A program made the translations under genes and the position numbers. Positions 43,698-54,654 of a stretch of 64,000 nt of DNA are shown here, one piece after another. Location: positions 683,324 to 747,323 of the forward strand of contig JABAKD010000009.1 of the NCBI GenBank assembly GCA_012845835.1, read 5' to 3'. This DNA is from Undaria pinnatifida (taxonomy: Eukaryota > Sar > Phaeophyceae > Laminariales > Alariaceae). The notes below the pieces were generated by a model. That model was not told the origin of the DNA and searched no databases. It saw only the letters and a program-made list of their open reading frames with translations. Each line of letters begins with the position of its first letter. Within the stretch, counting starts at the first letter, position 1.

Positions 43698-45721
43698 GTA
43701 AGCGTCGTATCATAAGAATATGTTTGTGACGAGGTTTTTTGTTGGGGATAGTGTAACCTCTAACATAAATCGAGAGCTATTGTTTCATTCTCGTCATACA
43801 CTATCTTGGGATGAGGACAAACGGTGCGGGCCCCCACAAAATAGAATTCGATAACACATTTGGTGTCCAGAAAAAGACGGTTTAGCTTGGTACCTGGAGA
43901 AACGGTCACGTGTCAACTGTTGAAACAGTAAGTGTGGAGGCCCATTTCGGGCAAGGAACAAGTGGTCGACCGGAGCTTCTGAAAAAAGCCTGTCCCGAAA
44001 TATACAGGGTCAATATTTTTAATTCTTCCTAAAATTAAAAAACATACAACGCAATGCTTCCACGAGCACGAGCCAATGGTGGCCAAGATTAACAGCATTG
44101 GTCAAAAATTATCATTACGATATTTGGGTGGTAGCGTATCCGTTAGTAGTTGGTCAAAACGCTCGTCAGTCAGAAACACTTTGAAGCAATAATAGTATTC
44201 CTATCGCACGACCCCTATTGTAGAACTCGTCCCAAAACACATTCGAAACACATTAAAAGCGGTATGTTCGACGAGGTATGCAACACGATCAATGTTTCTC
44301 AGGGGCCCCGTACATTTACACTGGCCTGACAGACGATGTGTGCCGCTGCTTCTACGTCTCGGTGTAAGTTCGTTTTGTCGTCGCTGATATGTTTGTTGCG
44401 CAATGAACGCCGCCAAAAACTCCCTATTTCGTCTCCTCGCGATTCAGAGCCCTGCCCAAACCAACCGGACGTCAAGTATGCACTGAAGCCGATTCACACG
44501 CCTACTGTGCATATGGGTCTGACCACGTTGATATTTTTCGTCCGCCGTTAAATACCTTCCGCAATTTGAACGTATTATTCCCCCGAGTCGTGCGCGGGTT
44601 TCGTCAGGCCTCATCGTGTCAAGCCCCACCCTCAGTCCCCATCGGGTTGGCGAACGTATCGAGGGTAGAAAGTAATGCAGTTAATAACCTTGTTTCGAAA
44701 GACACATTTCGTGCGCTCTGATTACCAAGCTTAACCCCTGGCCCTGAGCCAAGGCCTGAGCCTACCCCCGACGCTTGTTGAAGCAAAAGTAGCACGGTTG
44801 GGCAAAACAGGTTTCCGAACGACAGGCTTCCTAACCGCGAATTCGTCGGGAAATGGTAAGTTATATTCTGCAATATTTCTTGGTATATAGCTGGGCCAAG
44901 GCATTTCTGATCTGATATCAAATTTGTTTATCGTCTGATTCAGCTTTAGGTATCAATTGTTGAGCTTTTTTGTGTGTCTGTTCCGTAGCATATACCCACC
45001 CCGGTCCCAACCTGAACCCAAACATATAATCTGCAGTGGCTCCAATCATTATCCCTGACCCCAAGCCTCACGTAATCAGCCACTGCGATCCTTGGCTCTT
45101 CCAGGGGTTTTAATGGGTCAGGTCGGGTCTTGTCGGGTCATGGTGATCCACCCTGGCAATGGCTACGGTTGAGATGCACCGATATTTTTCTTAGGCTCCT
45201 CGAATGACCGACACTACTCTATACTCCATGCCACAAACAGATTTGGAAAAAAAACTGAATGATATATTAACGACGAAAAATCGTATGGCCCAAGTATTTC
45301 AAAAACGCTTTCTACTAGTCAAAAATATCATTCCGACCATTCATATTATTGTTAGAGTTCATGGTCAAGGTCATGCAGAGAACATTGCTTATTAGCCACA
45401 TTGTGATATATCGGTCGTAGATAGCACGCGGTTTCGACCTATAAAATTCAAAGAGGAAATATGACCTGACCCGCGAGGTTGTGATAATCGCTGTATCTGA
45501 TCCGGGCGTTGGGTCGTGACCCGTTTAGCCCCCTGAAAAGTTCCCCTCCCGACTTGTACCTTGTGTTCATTAACCGACGATTTCTCCAAAATACCAAATT
45601 CAATGGAGACGTTTAACCAAACTACTTCACGACCCCGGTTAAAAGTTGGAGGGTCTCATATTGTCATTTTTTTGTCCAATTCGAAAAAATATTCACGCAT
45701 TACCCTCGTGCTCCTTTTCAG
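43698..45721 (+). other. Unit 5 intron-like sequence with M7
   Basis: This parallels unit 2 from 8.36 to 10.67 kb without the MITE. M7 lies at about 44,285-44,370 and ends CTCGGTGTAAGTTCG, a consensus donor. The MITE empty site is near 45,262-45,280. The stretch closes with CTCGTGCTCCTTTTCAG before M8. Confidence 0.45.
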
Positions 45722-45906
45722 CAGTGACCCATACTTGGGGTCACATAGCAGGCTCTCCTCTCCAATATGGATCAAGTTATGTGTACTTTGGTTCATTGAG
45801 ATTTGGGAATGCCACCACGTATGGGGTCCCCGAAGGTGGCATTCGATTCGTGATCGAGGACTTCGCTGTGATTATATTGATCGTGTCCCTATCGGGGAAG
45901 AACGAG
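45722..45906 (+). CDS. Candidate exon M8 with beta-helix repeat (unit 5)
   Basis: Between acceptor CTCCTTTTCAG and donor GTAAGC the 185 nt are open in one frame. It reads VTHTWGHIAGSPLQYGSSYV, then YFGSLRFGNATTYGVPEGGI, then RFVIEDFAVIILIVSLSGKN. The middle part has the G-S-x-x-F-x-N-A-x-x-x-G-x-x-x-G-G-I pattern of parallel beta-helix repeats. The last part is hydrophobic. The unit 2 copy at 10,669 is frame-broken. The intact frame and sites suggest slower decay in unit 5. Confidence 0.55.
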
Positions 45907-46774
45907 GTAAGCCATGACAAACGATTCTCTCCATGCCTAAGCTTTCGGTGTGTACGGCGGATTACTCTTTCGATATCTGTCAAAATCAATCGATTTTCGT
46001 CCTTGGTGAGAGGTACTGAGCTCTTTTACGGTGACAAGTATCTACACAAAATAAGTGATCTAAGGTAAACCTAGAACAATCACGACCAGGTGTGGCATCT
46101 ACATTTTCTCAAGCGCTTTCAGGTTGTTACAGGTAATTTATACGGAAAAACACATACCCTAACACTGCGATACACAATCCCATCTTATAGGCATATAAAG
46201 AATGCGGGGTACGATAGAGGTAAGATTTTATTGTTGCGATATTATCGGAAGCGCGGGGCGCATCAACACAAAAATGTCGGAATGTCTTTCTCATGTCCCA
46301 AAATAACCCTTATTGTAAACTAAGGCCATACATCCGTTCGTCCGGTTACGTTTTCAGTTTGGTCAAAACGTCAGGTATTCGGGTGAGGGAAAGTCGTAGA
46401 AGTCCTCAAGCTTCGAGGATTTTCTGTAAAACTACAAATAGATTGTGCACCTCTACAGTACTGTTGGTAGCATGAGTCCCACCTGCTTACCGACGTTGAC
46501 AGAAACAAAAGTATTGAAACAGGGTTTTCAATCCCATTGGTATCGACGAATAACGATGAACGTTGTAGAGTATTAAAGTAGATGTCGTAGTACGAGAGTG
46601 TTCCATTACACCATTTTTGAGGCTTCTCACGGTACGTAGCTCACGACCTCACAGCATAACAATAGGTTTTGGGAAACGTAAAAAAACAATACGACGAGCC
46701 ATTCCACCACGGCAGAGGACAATGATGAAAAAATGCCAATCATTGTTGTTCCGACGCTAGTAGCCCAATATATT
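45907..46774 (+). other. Unit 5 intron-like sequence between M8 and the LINE tail
   Basis: This parallels 10.85-11.73 kb. It is interrupted at GTAGCCCAATATATTATTT, where the LINE tail begins. Unit 2 continues here without insertion. No exon is supported. Confidence 0.45.
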
Positions 46775-47290
46775 ATTTAAATTAAAATACACTCCAGCTG
46801 TGAGATTGAATACTTTGTCGGAACTCATCTTTGCAAGCTGTGTGTGATACTTCGATCGCGCGTATTACGGGTTGTGTGTCCTCATTAAGGATATGGGTCG
46901 GCGACTCCCCTTGCAACTACAGTGTAGCTATCAGGGTCAGCAGGGTGATGTTAGGCAGTCTGTGCGCGTAAACTATAAAACCCGTTTCTGAGGGGGACAA
47001 AAATCTGACAGCTAGCTGTGGAAGGAAATGCATCAGTTTATCAAGTGAATCCTTTAAGTCGAATATCCGATAAGGGGAGGGCGGAGTTTTTAAGGACGTG
47101 GGGGCCTTGTTTTGATCAAATGGGGGGCGGGAGCGGGGGAGGGGGGGGAGGGGGGGGTGGGGCAGATCAATTTGCGCGTGGAAACTATAACTAGTTCTTG
47201 TGGGGGAGGGTGGGGAATGTGGCCGGGGGGGCCGGGGGTGGGGAGGGAGAGCTTTAGGTCGCATAGATGTAGGGGTTTGCCATCATATAT
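46775..47290 (-). mobile_element. LINE 3' tail (copy 4) inserted in unit 5
   Basis: On the minus strand this ends in CTCACAGCTGGAGTGTATTT. It is almost the same text as copy 5 at 63.30-63.82 kb, including ATGTTAGGCAGTCTGTGCGCG on the plus strand. Its 5' side stops near GTAGGGGTTTGC, shorter than copies 2 and 5. Unit 2 (11,715-11,735) is the empty site. ATATAT on both sides could be the target duplication. Confidence 0.7.
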
Positions 47291-47313
47291 ACTAGTCTAC
47301 CTTCGTTGCCGAG

Positions 47314-47566
47314 GTGCTATCTCCATCGCAGCGCGTGTTTTTTTTGGGCTCGAGTATATCGTTCAGTTTCTGCAGTGCAACGATTCCGCCAATCAGAAAA
47401 CCATTGAGCTTGAAAATTCCACCGTTGTCGTTGCACGGGTCACCTTGCCTCGCGTTTTCAGCTACCTGTTCGCGAGGGCTGTGTGTCTCAAGTCTGACTT
47501 CTGTCACCGTTTACGGAGATACGTCTTTAGTCGGAAACTCTGCCGGGGTCGACGGACGTGGTATAG
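47314..47566 (+). pseudogene. Beta-helix module M9, unit 5 copy
   Basis: After an AG at 47,312-47,313 the frame gives GAISIAARVFFGLEYIVQF with CNDSANQ, a beta-helix end. A second repeat near 47,485-47,566 gives SSLTSVTVYGDTSLVGNSAG and VDGRG, which is intact here but frameshifted in unit 2. The frames of the two repeats differ, so at least one indel or an intron lies between them. Confidence 0.5.
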
Positions 47567-47689
47567 CCCTGCAACTGTCCGATCTGATGCAGTTGACTTG
47601 TTTGGCTTTTTGTTGTGCTCAGGTACAAAAGAAGCTTCCGTTACATCAGTACAGCGCCAAACAAGAACTAGAGTTATACGGAGACCAAG

Positions 47690-47792
47690 GTGATGATCTC
47701 ATGAAATTCGCAACACCCCGGAGCCCTTATGGTGAAGCTAGTATATGATGTACCGTCCACCCCCACAATCGAGGAGTGGCCCGCGGGTCAAT
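47690..47792 (+). pseudogene. Conserved segment ending in a shared stop (unit 5)
   Basis: The frame reads GALMVKLVYDVPSTPTIEEW and PAGQ, with TAG at 47,790-47,792, as at 12.14-12.24 kb in unit 2. A TGA lies shortly before it in this copy. The shared ending suggests a real exon end. Confidence 0.4.
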
Positions 47793-50651
47793 AGTTCTGT
47801 ATATTCTCAAGTATCGTGTACTCCCGCTTTACTTAATCAAGTACAGACAATTACGACAGCTGGATGCGTGACTTCTGGAGCAGTGCTAAATATGGAGTTG
47901 TTCAATATACCTAGCGCACTATTTGGTGATTCTATGTTGGATACTCTGCGGTAATCAATTACACCTTTGACATGGTGTCGGTAGTGGGCATGCAATACCA
48001 TTAATATCACCTTGGAACTGTGACACGTGCAACGTTGATTGGGGTAGCACTTTCCGCCAAATTTTTTTTCTGAAAAGCTGGTTTCCTCATCCCAAATCGA
48101 CCCACGCTTTTCTTTGTTTCGCAATAAAACGCTCTTTGTATTCCTCGAGGCGATGGTGGTTTTCGCCGGGCTGCACTCTCAATTCGATATATATGCATTT
48201 TTTGAGTGGGGGGGGGGGTCTTTTCAGGTAGGTGACGATCCATGGAAATTTACTCGTTCACATCCATGGTAGTGTTGGAGTAATACATGCGCAGGGTGAA
48301 CTGGGGAGCTGATCAAATGCCCTTCTATACTTAGGTTGCACCATCATTAAACGTCAAGGTTCGTGCTTGGGAGAGCTATGCGCGTAGAGATCCTCACGTG
48401 GAGATGTAGGTGCTACCCTGTTTAAGCGCGTGTTACATGGGTTAATTATGGTGTGTTGTGTTTTGTTGTCGATGTGTGGCAATTTTGACACGCACTATAT
48501 ACGTAAGTTGCATTTTCCCCACATCCTATAGACAAGCTGAGGTCGCACGAGTCTCGACCCATCTCCTCGCTACCGCGTGTCCAAATTTTTGTAGGGCTTA
48601 GTTTGCAGTATTTCCACTGTTTTTTTATCACCCTTGAATTATACTATATTATCACGACAACCGTTCATCGACGCCTCACACAACATAACCTTCCGTGAAT
48701 TCAAATCCAGCGCAACCGCTAGCGAGGGAATGACAGATCACCGCTCACCCTTGAACGTCGACCATGCCGCAAAATCATGGCGCCAACCGTGCTAAGAACT
48801 TTATGTTTTTCTAGTTCCACCAGACTCCATCACATGCGCACCTGAATGTTTTACAACGCGTGTGACCCAAACGCGGGCCCCCTCGCTTTGCGTTTGTTCG
48901 TGTTTTTGATACACCCGTTGCGAGGCGAAAATTACAAACTAGATTTGGAGCACCACGCAAAGCTGTCTCGCAACGCCATTATTTTTGTACTGGGAATAGT
49001 CCGTTAATTTGGTTGCTTCTGTTTAAAAGCTGATGATGCATGTTTCAGTCGGGATGGAAAACATAACAATACAAGTTGACGCGTGGTATGCTAGAGACGA
49101 CAACTTCAAGCCAAGCAAATTTTTGAATAACGGGCCTCCAAAAACTCCAACTCGTTGAGAAGTCTTTCTGGTAGTGCAGTTCGATTACGATGAACACGGG
49201 GCCATGGTCGCCGTCACCTGTAGTTGTGTTTTGGTGAGGGACAGAGATCCAGAAACAAGGAGCTTCAGAACAACAAAGGTGCACCTGCTGTAAAGAATCA
49301 TGTGGGATCAACAATGTTACTGTACCCCCCCCGCGTATTCCTCGATTAGCACCGACGCTGTAAAAAGGTTAGGTGTATGTTAGGACTGGCGTTGGTTGGC
49401 ACCTCCGCTGTAAAACATGCCATTCACTACGTGAGCTAGGCAACCAAGGTACCGTGTGTTTTTGTTTTGTTTCGGCTTTTTACCAACATCCTTATAGAAT
49501 AGATCATATTGTGTGTGGTGGGAAAACCTTAACTCCGCACAAATGGATTGTTGAATCACCAAGTGTGAACATGGTAAGGCACTCACGAGGCAAAATCAAA
49601 GTAGAAGTACCCATTGCTGCGCCTGGAGTGGCTACACCAAAAAAAAATTATACAATTGGCGCTGTCATTCATAACCAATATATTTCGCACAACGACGTCT
49701 TTTAAGTGTTTGTTGGAACGATGCAGATCACCGCTCATCCGACTCACCGAACAGCTGGCTGCGCTTGTTTGTGCAAGCAATATCTGCCTACTTGGTGACA
49801 TCCCGATGTGCTCCCTCTCGGTACAGTAGGGATGCGAGGGTCTGCGGTGATATGACTACGGTCATGCACAACCTGAACCCCTTCCCCCAGTAGGTGCCAT
49901 ATCCGCTTCCTCCAGCAGTTAAAAAAGCACCGGCCTTATAGCGGCAGTCTGCACTACTCAAAATATTGGCACTTCTTGCCGGCTCCATGTATGCCAACTG
50001 ACTTCACAAGCACTCCATCCGGCACCCGTCGCGGTACAATACGCTTCATTGGGGGACATTTACTGATTATCGTAGGTAAGAGGACTAGATGTTAGCTAAG
50101 CGTACAGGCTCCTATCTGCGTGTATCGGAGATTGGGATGAAAACATTCAACCCGCAACTATTGCGCTAATAGCTATCGGCAATTCTCATGCAGTCGGGTG
50201 GATTTCGTACAACCTATCAGCACTCACGGCAGCATCATGTTTGTCAATAGCCGGCGAGAAAGCTCGTCTGGCGCTGGCCGATAAAAGTAATATTTGTGTA
50301 TTGTTGTAGTCGTGCGATTGAACACTTTTCCCCACGTAGAAAGAAAGGTTTGGGTACAATGTATTGGTGAGTTCTCCCATTTCTCTCGGCTGTGTTCCTT
50401 GTTACTCTTGAGAGATGGACGGGAACGTCCATGACCGATCGCATAGTATTTCCCCGTGTGGTCTCGAACGGACTTTTATATTGTGGACACGCACTCCGAC
50501 TCCACGAGGGGAAGTCCTCGGAGCTGATACCTCTGAGCCATCGGTCGCCAGTCGGTACAATTCAATTGTGTTGAGCAGGTTGCGATGACAGCCCAAACGT
50601 GATATATGATATTTTCGGAGGCCGGAAATCACTTGTCCTTGTTTTGGTGCG
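47793..50651 (+). other. Long intron-like stretch of unit 5
   Basis: This is the counterpart of 12.24-14.92 kb. Possible exon text around 49,530-49,610 (CGGKTLTPHKWIVESPSVNM, then VRHSRG) is similar to unit 2. A G run at 48,208-48,218 and poly-C at 49,326-49,333 are local. Nothing else is supported. Confidence 0.4.
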
Positions 50652-50778
50652 GCACGCAGGACGAAAGCCATGCCAGACCCTTCATCAGCTTGAAAATCGT
50701 GACCGCCCGGCGCTGGGGGGGTCCAGTTTACATGTTACGGTAGCCACAGACGTTGTGGCCGATCCGTTGGACGGTTAA
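50652..50778 (+). pseudogene. Terminal exon, unit 5 copy, acceptor lost
   Basis: It aligns with 14,916-15,032. The end ATDVVADPLDG and its TAA (50,776-50,778) are retained. The acceptor TTTTTGTAG of unit 2 is replaced by TTTTGGTGC, and the early frame is shifted. This copy could not be spliced in the same way. Confidence 0.5.
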
Positions 50779-50989
50779 CCACGCACGTCAAGGTGGCACT
50801 AGAGGGAGCTGACCCCCTTGGTTGGGTGGTAACGGTATTACCTCAGAATATTTGGCGAATACCTAGTCGTCAATTCTGTGTACGAGTGTCACATGCAAAA
50901 AAAAAATCCGAGATGGAGGAGACTATCTGCCCACGAGGGGGCAAGTGCTCGTAGACTTGACGCCCAGATATCAGTTTGTGCCTGACGAA

Positions 50990-51244
50990 GGCAATGATGG
51001 CAACGCCTAAGTCGATCTCTCCGACGAGGAACCAACAAAAAGACATAAAACCATTCCCTCGGTTGATGTTCATCTGACAAGTGATGACTTTATTTTTACC
51101 GCCAAATATCCGGTGAGCTAACGGTGGAGGCGAACGGCCTATAGTAAACCGCAGACTGCCCATGCAAAGCATTCCTTGCGGAAATGCGTAGCTGACATCG
51201 GGCTCACGGAGGTAGTGAAGTCCGACCGTCGGAATACAGGGTGA
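50990..51244 (+). pseudogene. Exon-like segments downstream of the stop (unit 5)
   Basis: The frame LSDEEPTKRHKTIPSVDVHL continues through TSDDFIFTAKYP to a GTGAGC donor at about 51,112. A second piece behind CCGCAG reads HAKHSLRKCVADIGLTEVVK and stops at TGA 51,242-51,244. The same pair occurs at 15.28-15.50 kb. In this pair the unit 5 donor side is the better preserved one. Confidence 0.45.
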
Positions 51245-51384
51245 ATCATAGCAACGTGCTGGAGGACTGGTAGCAGCGGAAATTGAGCCGCTCCAGTTCC
51301 ACCGCGAGGTGGGAAGGAATATGCTATTTTTTTTTTTAAAATGCACCATCTTGGCGCTGTCGGTTCCGTTCAACAATTTGTGGG

Positions 51385-51960
51385 GGCGAGTCCATCCTCA
51401 CGCGCTCTCTGCGACTCCACAGGAAGAATTCTCGCTGGTGGTACAGCCGTTGCACGCCAGCATTGTACGTAGGACTTTATAAAGTAAATATAATTCTCCT
51501 GAATGGGACTGATTTACATAAGAAAAATAGAGTAGACGCCTACCTGCATCAGCGCCCCCATATTGCAATGCGAAGGCGTTCTTGTCAAATTTTTAGTAAG
51601 GACGACTCCACCCGCGCTCGTCCTGACTCCACAGCCGCGATCCCTGCTGGCGGCATGATGTAGCCATTGCGCGCCAGATATTAATCGTACGACCTTTTCT
51701 TACCACTATATTTCCCAGAAAGATCCCGAAAGATCCCGGTATATATATATATATGTTATGGTAATAGAGTCAAAGAAGATCATCGCCTGCATTGGAGACT
51801 CTTGTGTAGCGCAATGTAGTGTCTGTTCTGTCCAGTGACATGTGAAGGCGATCCGCCCTGACGCGTTCGCCGCGACTCTTCAACGTAAGTTCTAGGTGGA
51901 AGCATGATATGCCGTTCGGCGCCTATTTTTTTTCGTACATACGAGTATAGTTCGTAGACA
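51385..51960 (+). repeat. Tandem exon-like repeat, about three units (second array)
   Basis: CGACTCCACAGGAAGAATTCTCGCTGG (about 51,410), CTGACTCCACAGCCGCGATCCCTGCTGG (about 51,625) and a weaker unit near 51,860-51,910. This is paralogous to 40,690-41,470, with the same flanking text on the right side. Confidence 0.5.
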
Positions 51961-52740
51961 ATACCCGTAGCATGCAGATCCCGTCGCCCGATATCCTGGT
52001 GGCGGCTGTAGGCTAGCAAGTTGAAATCCAGTTTTGTCGAAAATTGGGTGTACTCTTGACCTCGGTGTTGATCGCATGCCCCTGCAGACGACTGCCCGGC
52101 ACAAAATATTCAAATACCTGGCTTCGCGGCCAATCCCACTTCTTCCTTATGTCTGTCCATCTCATTGGCAAGAGACCCAACTCGCTTGCGTTCATCGTGC
52201 CTCTCCTAGCGTGCTCGCGGCGAGCTGAGGCCAAGACTGGTCTTCGGGGGCTTGTCGACGTTTCCTCTAAAATCCCCTGGGACCTCTATTCCCGACAGAC
52301 ATGCTTCATTCTATAAATCAAACGCAATAAGAATGGCATTGTCTGTTACTTTGTTTCATTTGGTCCAGACACAACTACCTATTTTCGGTGGATTTACTGC
52401 GAGCTCGTCCTCTTCTCAGTAGCCACATTTATTAGTGGTCAAACGCTGATGATCACGATTCACATTGTCGAACGGCAAAGAAAACATTAGGGACAACCCC
52501 CTGAACTGTGAGACGATTTTCGTTACCCGCTCACGAAAACCATTTTTAGGGATTGGACCACCCAAATGGTCGTCGTAGCTTTTACTTCTTTCCATGGTAG
52601 CAATGCCGGGGACGTATGAGGTGGTGGGCTGTTCTCAGATGGAATGAATTTCATTTAGATAAGCGCAACGTCCTGTAGCCCGGCGCTATAGTTTGCGTGT
52701 AGGCCGTTCTAACGTCTATCTAGCATGTTCCTACTCATGT
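51961..52740 (+). pseudogene. Copy of the 41.5-42.3 kb block, with M1
   Basis: It contains CAGATCCCGTCGCCCGATA, CTGCAGACGACTGCC, the frame SVHLIGKRPNSLAFIVPLL and M1 as VATFISGQTLMITIHIVERQ behind an acceptor-like CTTCTCAG (about 52,418). It is slightly better preserved than the 41.9 kb copy. Confidence 0.4.
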
Positions 52741-53167
52741 GAAACAAGCTATGATCGCCAATTCCCTTGATCTCCCTCGACTATTATAAAGGTATACAAG
52801 ACAATCATATTGGGTGAAATGGCGCGTGAGATAGCATGGCACTTGATGGGAAACCGTTTTCTAAATGGCAAAAGCCACCAACGCTAAGGTCGTCGGAACG
52901 CCATTTTTTTTTTCTTTCAGCATTATTTCGTCATGGGTCTGTCGATCGGGTTTCTCTTTCATATTTCGCGTTTTTTTTTCCCCGGTCGAGAAAATCAGCT
53001 TCTCGTGTTACAAGACTCTTGAAAATGAAAGAGTCATTCGTTAAACACGCGCACTTTATCTACTCTAGTAAATGCACGTTATAGCGTTTCGGTGGAGGAG
53101 CTCTGCGGCCGAGGAACTACCCAAAGTCTTCGGACCCGATGTGGACTACAACAATGCTACGGCAGAG

Positions 53168-53187
53168 GGGGGGGGGGGGGGGGGGTT
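53168..53187 (+). repeat. Poly-G run inside M2
   Basis: An uninterrupted G run of about 20 where the other M2 copies have GAGGGGGGAATT or less. It is likely unstable and would be read as polyglycine. Confidence 0.8.
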
Positions 53188-54114
53188 ATTCCGCTGTTAT
53201 ACGCCTCAAAACGAGGCGTTCTCGCAAGCGGTGTACCTTTTCTTAGCCACAATAAGAACAAATTTTTGAGCCTTTTTGGGAGTTAGGCGTTATACGTATC
53301 TCGGTGCCGTGTACGTGTGGTTAACCTTCCTACCGAAAACTGGGTATGTGCAGTTAACCATGGCATTCTTTGGTCAACCATCCCACGAAAACGTATATCG
53401 GTCGAGGATTCAATTGTTGTTCGACGTAGATTTTGGGATTAAGGGTATACAGCTCGTTGCGCTACGAGCCTCAGAGCGGTATGGATGCATGCTACGTAAC
53501 ACGGTGGAGGTGCAGCATGTATATGTGTTGTACTCCTGACGTCAGGAACTTCATACATTACCAAACGAGTAACCTGGAGAAAACCATTTTTTTCAGATTT
53601 GAATAATCTCCATGGCCTCTAGCTTCACGAAAAACCCCACGGTAAAACAACAAAAACAGTGATGACAAGGTTTTGGATGAATATCCACGTCGTTCACACA
53701 CCGTTTCATTCAAAACGAGCCGCTTATATCGCGGCACGTGTCTCCCACAGTAGCGCGCGTCTGAAGAGGTGTTCACAGTAGTAGCAAATGTGTTGTCGTT
53801 GAGCCACGGTAGATGGTATGAAAAAGCGTGAGCACTGCGATACGGTTAACACTTTCTGGTTCAAACCACTTGTGAATGACAGGATCTTCTTAACATGAAA
53901 ATGATCGGGATCTCTTTTTTGGTCTCCAAACTGTTTTGCTTGATATCTACGGCATGCGTTTACCCATTACGTCGCACCTTCGCAGTTCTCCATATGACAG
54001 GATATAATTTAGATACATAACTCCTCATGTCAGGAACCTCTGTATACAATTTTTTCATCTCCATCGTAACCTGCGTCTAAAACGCTTGCTCAAACGCCCG
54101 TCGTCGTTTCGCAG

Positions 54115-54195
54115 GTGCTGTCTACGCTCATGATTCTGCTATCGACGTCCAGGGAAGCACATACTTCATCAAAAATACCGCAGGGACTGACGGAG
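54115..54195 (+). CDS. Candidate 81-nt beta-helix repeat exon (tandem unit A)
   Basis: Acceptor GTTTCGCAG, donor GTAAGC. Reads GAVYAHDSAIDVQGSTYF and ends IKNTAGTDGG, open across 27 codons. It is one codon shorter than the exons of units 2 and 5. Phase 1 at both ends. Confidence 0.6.
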
Positions 54196-54364
54196 GTAAG
54201 CTTTTTATAGGAAGAATACGTCCGTATCGAGGTTCTTTGTTTGGGATAGGGCAACCTCAAATAGCATCAGGAGCTTTTGTTTCATTCTCCTCACATATAT
54301 ACCATCTTAGGCCGAGGATAAACGACGCCGGCCCTCATTATAAAGAGTTCGAGTGTTGGTTTGT

Positions 54365-54654
54365 GCTTGTATCAGGTATCAAAGCCTGATTAGGTTATTA
54401 TTTGCGGTTTGTGAAACCGTAACGCATCTAAGAAGATGCGGCGAAACCAGGTTGGCTCCCCGAAAACTTATATTATAACTGTATGTGGTCTCTAATCTCA
54501 TGATTGAAGTCACCACGTGGCTGGGGAGGAAAAGCCCCTCAGCCGCACTTCGAAACTCCACTTCGAAACTCTACTCTACTTCTCTTCCCAGCCCGACGGG
54601 TCTTCGGATTACGTGACTTCTGTCTCCGTGAGTGAGCCAGCCATGCACCTACCG
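54365..54654 (+). repeat. Hairpin repeat J1 with 36-nt candidate microexon
   Basis: J1 holds a perfect stem CGCATCT-AAGA-AGATGCG (54,423-54,440) and a second inverted repeat GTGGCTGGGGAGG..CCCCTCAGCCGCAC. A pyrimidine tract with CTTCCCAG follows, then 36 nt (54,592-54,627) reading PDGSSDYVTSVS, and a donor GTGAGT. Its right edge is the junction of tandem units A and B. Confidence 0.6.

Larger units (their letters stand above)
52741..54654 (+). pseudogene. Tandem unit A (diverged), M2 to hairpin repeat J1
   Basis: This is an older copy of the 1,891-bp unit with a spacing of about 1,895 bp to unit B. M2 at about 53,099-53,165 keeps AEELPKVFGPDVDYNNATAE, then meets a run of about 21 G. M3 (53,276-53,539) is open for 87 codons, with ENVYRSRIQLLFDVDFGIKG and IQLVALRASERYGC. 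The beta-helix exon is at 54,115 and J1 at 54,365. The open M3 and intact beta-helix exon make this the best-preserved partial copy. The M2 poly-G expansion and a stop after M3 argue against a full gene. Confidence 0.5.

Noticed and set aside
54410-54470. tRNA-like B box (AGGTTGGTTCC) in repeat J as evidence of a tRNA-derived SINE
   Set aside because: No convincing A box or cloverleaf, and the motif is part of a hairpin that differs in J1 and J4.
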